From Candidatus Zhuqueibacterota bacterium (GTDB taxonomy: Bacteria; BS750m-G25), in NCBI GenBank assembly GCA_016783505.1, contig JADHWK010000076.1:1-8926 (forward strand): DNA of 8,926 nucleotides. The letters run 5' to 3'. Each line of letters starts with the position of its first letter. Within the stretch, counting starts at the first letter, position 1. A program made the translations under genes and the position numbers. The notes beneath the pieces were generated by a model, which was not told the origin of the DNA, made no database searches, and saw only the letters and a program-made list of their open reading frames with translations. Of the stretch, positions 5,653-8,926 are shown piece after piece.

Positions 5653-7029
5653 ATGGATTCTGATTGGAAAAAGGGATTGAAGAGGCTCATCCGCAAGGTG
5701 GGTCGGGATAAGGTGTTAACGGGTCCTGAAGATCTGTTGATGTACAGCTATGATACCACCCCCTTGCGTCACCTTCCCCAGGTGGTGGTAACCCCAACGG
5801 AAGTCCAGGATGTGGTAGAGGCGGTTCAGTTCGCCCGCCGGGTTAACATTCCCGTTGTCCCCCGGGGTGCGGGGACGGGGATGTCCGGGGGATCGGTGCC
5901 CATTCAAGGAGGGCTGGTGCTGAACTTCGAGCGGATGAATCGGATTCTGTCCATTGACATAGAAAAAAAAATGGGAATCTGTGAGCCGGGGGTGGTGACC
6001 GCCACCTTTCAAGACGAAGTGGAAAAATTAGGCCTGTTTTACCCCCCCGACCCCTCCAGCTACACTATTTCCACCTTAGGGGGGAACGTGGCCGAGAACG
6101 CTGGGGGCTTGAGGTGCTTCAAATACGGGGTGACCGCCAACTACGTGCTGGGGCTGGAATTTGTGAATGCAGAAGGAGAAATCGTTCCCACCGGCTATTT
6201 TGATAACTATAAGTCAGAGATCAACCTGACGGGAATACTGATAGGTTCTGAGGGAACCCTGGGAGCCATTACCAAGGTTGCCCTTCGACTTATCAAGAAA
6301 CCGGAATATACCCGGACCATTCAAGCCCCCTTTTCCTCCATCGAGCGGGCCCTGGAATTGGTCAATGAAGTGATCGCCAAGGGGATCACCCCGGCTGTGA
6401 TGGAATTTATGGATGAGGAGACCCTGTCTGCCGTTACCCAATATTTAAACTATGATTTTCCCCACGGGGTCGCTGCCGTGTTGCTCATCGAGGTGGATGG
6501 GCCGGAGGATCAGGCTAGCCAGGAAGGGGAAGAGATTGCTTCTTTATGTCGTATTCATAAGGCGATGGCCACGGAATATGCGGACCGGCCCGGGGAGCAG
6601 GAGCGACTGTGGAAGATCCGACGGGAGATTTCCCCCTCCCTGGCCCGGCTGGCACCCGACAAGATCAACGAGGATGTGTGCGTCCCCCGGGATCAGATGC
6701 TTTCTTTCTTGAAAGGGGTGAAGGGTATTGCCAGGGGCCATGGGCTTTTGATCCCCACCTTCGGACATGCCGGGGACGGAAACTTCCATGTGAACATCAT
6801 GTATGACAGGAGGGATGAGGGGCAGAATACCGACGCCCAAATCGCCTTGGAAGAAATTTTTGATTTGACCCTTCAGCTGGGGGGAACCCTCTCCGGCGAA
6901 CACGGTATCGGACTGGTCAAAAGGGACTACCTTAAGAAGCAGTACCGTGAGGTGGAACTGGACTTCATGCGGCAGGTGAAAAAGGCATTTGATCCGGAAG
7001 GGTTGTTTAATCCCGGGAAAATACTTTAA
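5653..7029 (+). CDS. glcD: FAD-linked 2-hydroxyacid oxidase subunit, GlcD / D-lactate dehydrogenase type
   Basis: The 458-aa flavoprotein is of full family length. The PCMH-type FAD-binding domain is at the N-terminus, with P-R-G-A-G-T-G-M-S-G-G (70-80), then G-G-N-V-A-E-N-A-G-G-L-R (143-154) and I-G-S-E-G-T-L-G (197-204). The C-terminal FAD-oxidase domain shows G-H-A-G-D-G-N-F-H-V-N (371-381), S-G-E-H-G-I-G (414-420) and the terminal D-P-x-G-L-F-N-P-G-K-I-L. Members oxidise glycolate, D-lactate or other D-2-hydroxyacids and pass electrons to partner Fe-S subunits (GlcE/GlcF) or electron-transfer flavoprotein. No such partner is in the window, so the substrate and acceptor cannot be fixed. 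GAGGA at 5639-5643 precedes the ATG at a slightly long spacing. It probably shares a transcript with the FmdB gene. Confidence 0.92.
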   Translation: MDSDWKKGLKRLIRKVGRDKVLTGPEDLLMYSYDTTPLRHLPQVVVTPTEVQDVVEAVQFARRVNIPVVPRGAGTGMSGGSVPIQGGLVLNFERMNRILSIDIEKKMGICEPGVVTATFQDEVEKLGLFYPPDPSSYTISTLGGNVAENAGGLRCFKYGVTANYVLGLEFVNAEGEIVPTGYFDNYKSEINLTGILIGSEGTLGAITKVALRLIKKPEYTRTIQAPFSSIERALELVNEVIAKGITPAVMEFMDEETLSAVTQYLNYDFPHGVAAVLLIEVDGPEDQASQEGEEIASLCRIHKAMATEYADRPGEQERLWKIRREISPSLARLAPDKINEDVCVPRDQMLSFLKGVKGIARGHGLLIPTFGHAGDGNFHVNIMYDRRDEGQNTDAQIALEEIFDLTLQLGGTLSGEHGIGLVKRDYLKKQYREVELDFMRQVKKAFDPEGLFNPGKIL

Positions 7030-7056
7030 AAAATGCTTGATTTTTAACTTTTTTTT
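7026..7056 (+). terminator. Possible weak terminator after glcD
   Basis: TTAAAAA (7026-7032) can pair with TTTTTAA (7041-7047) and is followed by C and eight Ts (7049-7056). The stem is entirely A-T, so it would be a poor terminator. The placement directly after the stop is suggestive. Confidence 0.3.
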
Positions 7057-7057
7057 C

Positions 7058-7080
7058 GTTAAATTTTTAACAGGTTAAAA
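7058..7080. promoter_or_regulatory. Nested palindromes upstream of citrate synthase, candidate operator
   Basis: Two overlapping inverted repeats share an arm: GTTAAATTTTTAAC (7058-7071, six-base arms) and TTTTAACAGGTTAAAA (7065-7080, seven-base arms around AG). A further TTTTAAC is at 7042-7048. The sites lie 50-90 bases before the citrate synthase ATG, in an AT-rich stretch that must contain its promoter. I could not fix convincing -35/-10 boxes. A TATTAT at 7105-7110 is the best -10 candidate. Confidence 0.4.
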
Positions 7081-7130
7081 TCGGGTCTTTGTTTTATTAA
7101 TTTTTATTATATAAGAAAGGAGAAGGGTAG

Positions 7131-8411
7131 ATGGCAAGTCTAAAAGAAAAGCTGGCCAGCCAGATACCGGCCCTGCGCCAGGATGTTCGCGGGTTGGTCA
7201 AGGAGCACGGCGCCAAGGTGATTTCTGAGGTGACGGTGACCCAGGCCTTTGGCGGTATGAGGGGGGTGAAGTCACTGATCTGTGACACTTCATTGGTTGA
7301 GCCTGAGAAAGGTCTCATCATCCGGGGTATTCCCATTGGGGAGCTGACAGACAGAATGCCTGAAGAGATTTTTTATCTCCTATGCACCGGTGAGCTTCCG
7401 TACAAAGCTACTCTGGAGGATCTACAGAAGGAGTTCAAGGATCGTTCCACCGTACCCGCTTACGTCTGGGATGTTCTTAGGGCGATGCCGGCAGACGCTC
7501 ACCCGATGGTCATGTTGAGCACTGGCATTATGGCCATGGAGGGGGAATCGGTGTTCAGGAAGAAGTATACTGAGGGGATAAAGCGGGAGGAATACTGGGA
7601 ATACATCCTGGAGGATTCCCTGCAGTTAATCGCTAAGCTTCCGGCTCTAGCTGCTGGGGTTTACCGGATCCGGTTTAATAAGGGCGATCTGATTCCCTCC
7701 GATCCCAGCCTCGACTGGGCAGGGGATTTTGCCCACATGTTGGGTATTCCTGACCCAACGGGTGAGTTCGCCAACCTGATGAGGCTCTATTTAACCCTCC
7801 ACTGTGACCATGAGGGGGGGAACGTATCCGCCTTTACCTCACATGTGGTGGCCTCGGCCCTGTCCGATCCCTATTATGCTGTATCGGCCGGGCTCAACGG
7901 TCTCGCCGGCCCCCTCCACGGTCTGGCAAATCAGGAATGTCTGAAGTTCGTACTCGCCCTCAAGGATAAGTACAGCGGTGTTCCCGACGATGAAGCGTTG
8001 AAAAAGTTTACCTGGGATACCCTGAACAGCGGCCAGGTAATCCCGGGCTACGGCCACGCGGTCTTAAGGGTGACCGACCCCCGGTTTACCGCCTTTCATG
8101 CCTTCGGCCAGCGGGTATGCCCGGACGATGAGGTCTTCAAGATCGTGGCTCGCCTGTTCGCAGTGGTGCCCGACATTCTGAAAGAGCAGGGCAAGGCAAA
8201 GGACCCCTATCCCAACGTGGATGCCGGCTCTGGATCTCTGCTCTATCACTTCGGAATGACTGAGTTTCCTTATTACACCGTTCTGTTCGGGATTTCACGA
8301 GTCCTGGGGTTCTGCTCCCAGATGATTATTGAGCGGGCATTAGCCATTCCCATTACCAGGCCGAAATCGGTGGGGACGGACTGGGTTAAAAACTTCGTGG
8401 CGAAAAAGTAG
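7131..8411 (+). CDS. gltA: Citrate synthase, eukaryote-like (mitochondrial-type) form
   Basis: The 426-aa enzyme condenses acetyl-CoA and oxaloacetate to citrate. The catalytic residues of the pig-heart enzyme are all recognisable: H263 in G-P-L-H-G-L-A-N-Q-E, H309 in I-P-G-Y-G-H-A-V-L-R, and D364 in P-N-V-D-A-G-S-G. The strongly conserved H-C-D-H-E-G-G-N-V-S (224-233) and L-N-G-L-A-G (255-260) follow the mitochondrial pattern rather than the E. coli GltA pattern, and no N-terminal targeting extension is seen. Similar eukaryote-like citrate synthases are known from Geobacter and related bacteria, which supports the lineage guess. A strong ribosome site AAAGGAGAAGG is at 7117-7127. The gene is separated from glcD by 101 bases with palindromes and so appears to be its own unit. 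The symbol is used in the functional sense, and the protein is not an orthologue of the hexameric GltA type. Confidence 0.96.
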   Translation: MASLKEKLASQIPALRQDVRGLVKEHGAKVISEVTVTQAFGGMRGVKSLICDTSLVEPEKGLIIRGIPIGELTDRMPEEIFYLLCTGELPYKATLEDLQKEFKDRSTVPAYVWDVLRAMPADAHPMVMLSTGIMAMEGESVFRKKYTEGIKREEYWEYILEDSLQLIAKLPALAAGVYRIRFNKGDLIPSDPSLDWAGDFAHMLGIPDPTGEFANLMRLYLTLHCDHEGGNVSAFTSHVVASALSDPYYAVSAGLNGLAGPLHGLANQECLKFVLALKDKYSGVPDDEALKKFTWDTLNSGQVIPGYGHAVLRVTDPRFTAFHAFGQRVCPDDEVFKIVARLFAVVPDILKEQGKAKDPYPNVDAGSGSLLYHFGMTEFPYYTVLFGISRVLGFCSQMIIERALAIPITRPKSVGTDWVKNFVAKK

Positions 8412-8421
8412 CGTTGACATC

Positions 8422-8444
8422 TTGGAATCTCTAAGAAAGAGCTA
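8422..8444 (+). repeat. Short direct repeat, copy 1
   Basis: This is nearly identical to 8566-8587. The shared core TCTAAGAAAGAGCTA is preceded in both by TTGGA. In this copy CTCT and AGAG (8429-8441) also form a tiny hairpin just after the citrate synthase stop. Confidence 0.6.
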
Positions 8445-8496
8445 AGAAGTCGTTGCAAAGCGGCCGTATTCAAAAAACAGCAGGGGGCGGAGGAGC

Positions 8497-8559
8497 AAAG
8501 GAGCAGGGGAGACTCATTTTATCCATCTGTTTTTAAATTCTTTTTCCCCTCTGCTCTTT
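8497..8559. repeat. Imperfect inverted repeat
   Basis: GAGCAGGGGA (8501-8510) can pair with TCCCCTCTGCTC (8545-8556) with a two-base bulge, and flanking AAA/TTT extend it. The loop is ~34 bases. It lies between the two copies of the 8422/8566 repeat. Confidence 0.4.
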
Positions 8560-8565
8560 AAAGTT

Positions 8566-8587
8566 TTGGATTTCTAAGAAAGAGCTA
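8566..8587 (+). repeat. Short direct repeat, copy 2
   Basis: This matches 8422-8444 with the shared core TCTAAGAAAGAGCTA. Copies are 143-144 bases apart and bracket the inverted repeat. Confidence 0.6.
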
Positions 8588-8654
8588 CGGAGTTATCCGA
8601 GCATTCGGAGTTATGTTCTCCATAGTACGTTGCTTGGCAGGCGAGGAGAAAAAG

Positions 8655-8691
8655 CACCGGCGGTTAAGCATACCCCGCCGGTGTTTTTTTT
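8655..8691 (+). terminator. Strong Rho-independent terminator, probably bidirectional
   Basis: The stem CACCGGCGG (8655-8663) pairs perfectly with CCGCCGGTG (8675-8683) around an 11-base loop and is followed by eight Ts (8684-8691). On the other strand the same stem is followed by a short T-run (complement of A 8649-8653), so it could also stop transcription from the right. Confidence 0.9.
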
Positions 8692-8926
8692 GCCAAAGTT
8701 ATGGAAAAACAAACTTATGAAAAATTTTTTTAAGATAATCAAAAAAATACTTGCATTTTAATTTAGAATTTATTATTGTGTAGTACCGATATGGAGATGA
8801 ACTGTTGTAAAAAAACAATATATGGATTAAGAATTTTGGCTGGTATGTTTTTCATTAAGGTAGCAAATAACCACTATTGGAGAACATTAATATTATGATA
8901 TTTAGCAGAAAATCTGGATAACATTT
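8692..8926. other. AT-rich leader region at the window edge
   Basis: There is no supported gene. A candidate promoter is at 8751-8779. A 35-codon frame at 8791-8898 ends in an ATGA overlap with ATG 8895, whose own frame stops after eight codons. This may be the upstream region of a gene starting beyond the window. Confidence 0.4.
8751..8779 (+). promoter_or_regulatory. Candidate sigma-70-type promoter
   Basis: TTGCAT (8751-8756) and TATTGT (8774-8779) are separated by 17 bases in an AT-rich tract that follows the strong terminator. Each box matches consensus in four of six positions. This is the expected location for a promoter of the next transcription unit. Confidence 0.4.

Larger units (their letters stand above)
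8412..8654. other. Gene-free stretch after citrate synthase
   Basis: No frame here looks coding. The stretch holds a repeated 22-23 base phrase, an imperfect inverted repeat, and CGGAGTTAT twice, 18 bases apart (8588-8596, 8606-8614). The first strong terminator downstream of citrate synthase only comes at 8655. The segment is therefore either a ~240-base 3' untranslated region or holds a small RNA. Confidence 0.5.

Noticed and set aside
6452-6903. Several open frames on both strands inside the GlcD gene
   Set aside because: They are overlapping shadows of a strongly supported flavoprotein gene in GC-rich DNA, with Arg/Pro/Gly-rich, family-less products.

Overview
The window looks like a chromosomal fragment of an uncultured bacterium. 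The best guess is a Desulfobacterota/deltaproteobacterial-type anaerobe. That guess rests on the eukaryote-like citrate synthase and the FmdB-GlcD pairing, and no rRNA or other marker confirms it. Judged by eye, the two ends are GC-rich and carry central-metabolism genes, while the middle (about 370-5360) is strongly AT-rich and carries conflict/defence-type genes. No transposase, integrase, tRNA or CRISPR array is visible.

Layout. 3-371: the C-terminal end of a larger protein whose start lies outside the window. 368-1169: a short 55-codon ORF, an MntA-type nucleotidyltransferase and a HepT-type HEPN toxin, each overlapping its neighbour by the ATGA arrangement. This block is bounded by an ~80-bp imperfect direct repeat (340-421 and 1246-1326) made of the 3' end of the first gene plus the start of the short ORF. 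1353-5089: three closely spaced genes on the same strand: a winged-helix-like 207-aa protein, a 634-aa GHKL (Bergerat-fold) ATPase with extra C-terminal domains, and a 391-aa radical SAM protein with a cobalamin-domain-like N-terminus. This is the part most likely to be an undescribed system. 5090-5368: non-coding, with a probable terminator, a perfect 19-nt palindrome, and what looks like a decayed second MntA-like gene.

5369-7029: an FmdB-family zinc ribbon protein followed after 5 bases by a GlcD-type FAD oxidase. 7131-8411: a citrate synthase of the mitochondrial-like type, preceded by nested TTTTAAC/GTTAAAA palindromes. 8412-8926: no convincing gene. It holds a short repeated phrase, an imperfect inverted repeat, a strong bidirectional-looking terminator (8655-8691) and a possible promoter for something beyond the window edge.

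How the parts fit. The MntA/HepT pair is a well-known toxin-antitoxin type in which the nucleotidyltransferase AMPylates the toxin. The three-gene block looks like an ATP-driven sensor/effector module with its own DNA-binding partner and a radical enzyme. A defence role is an inference from architecture, composition and neighbours, not something the sequence proves. The flanking metabolic genes appear to be the ancestral backbone into which this island was inserted, at the 3' end of the first gene.
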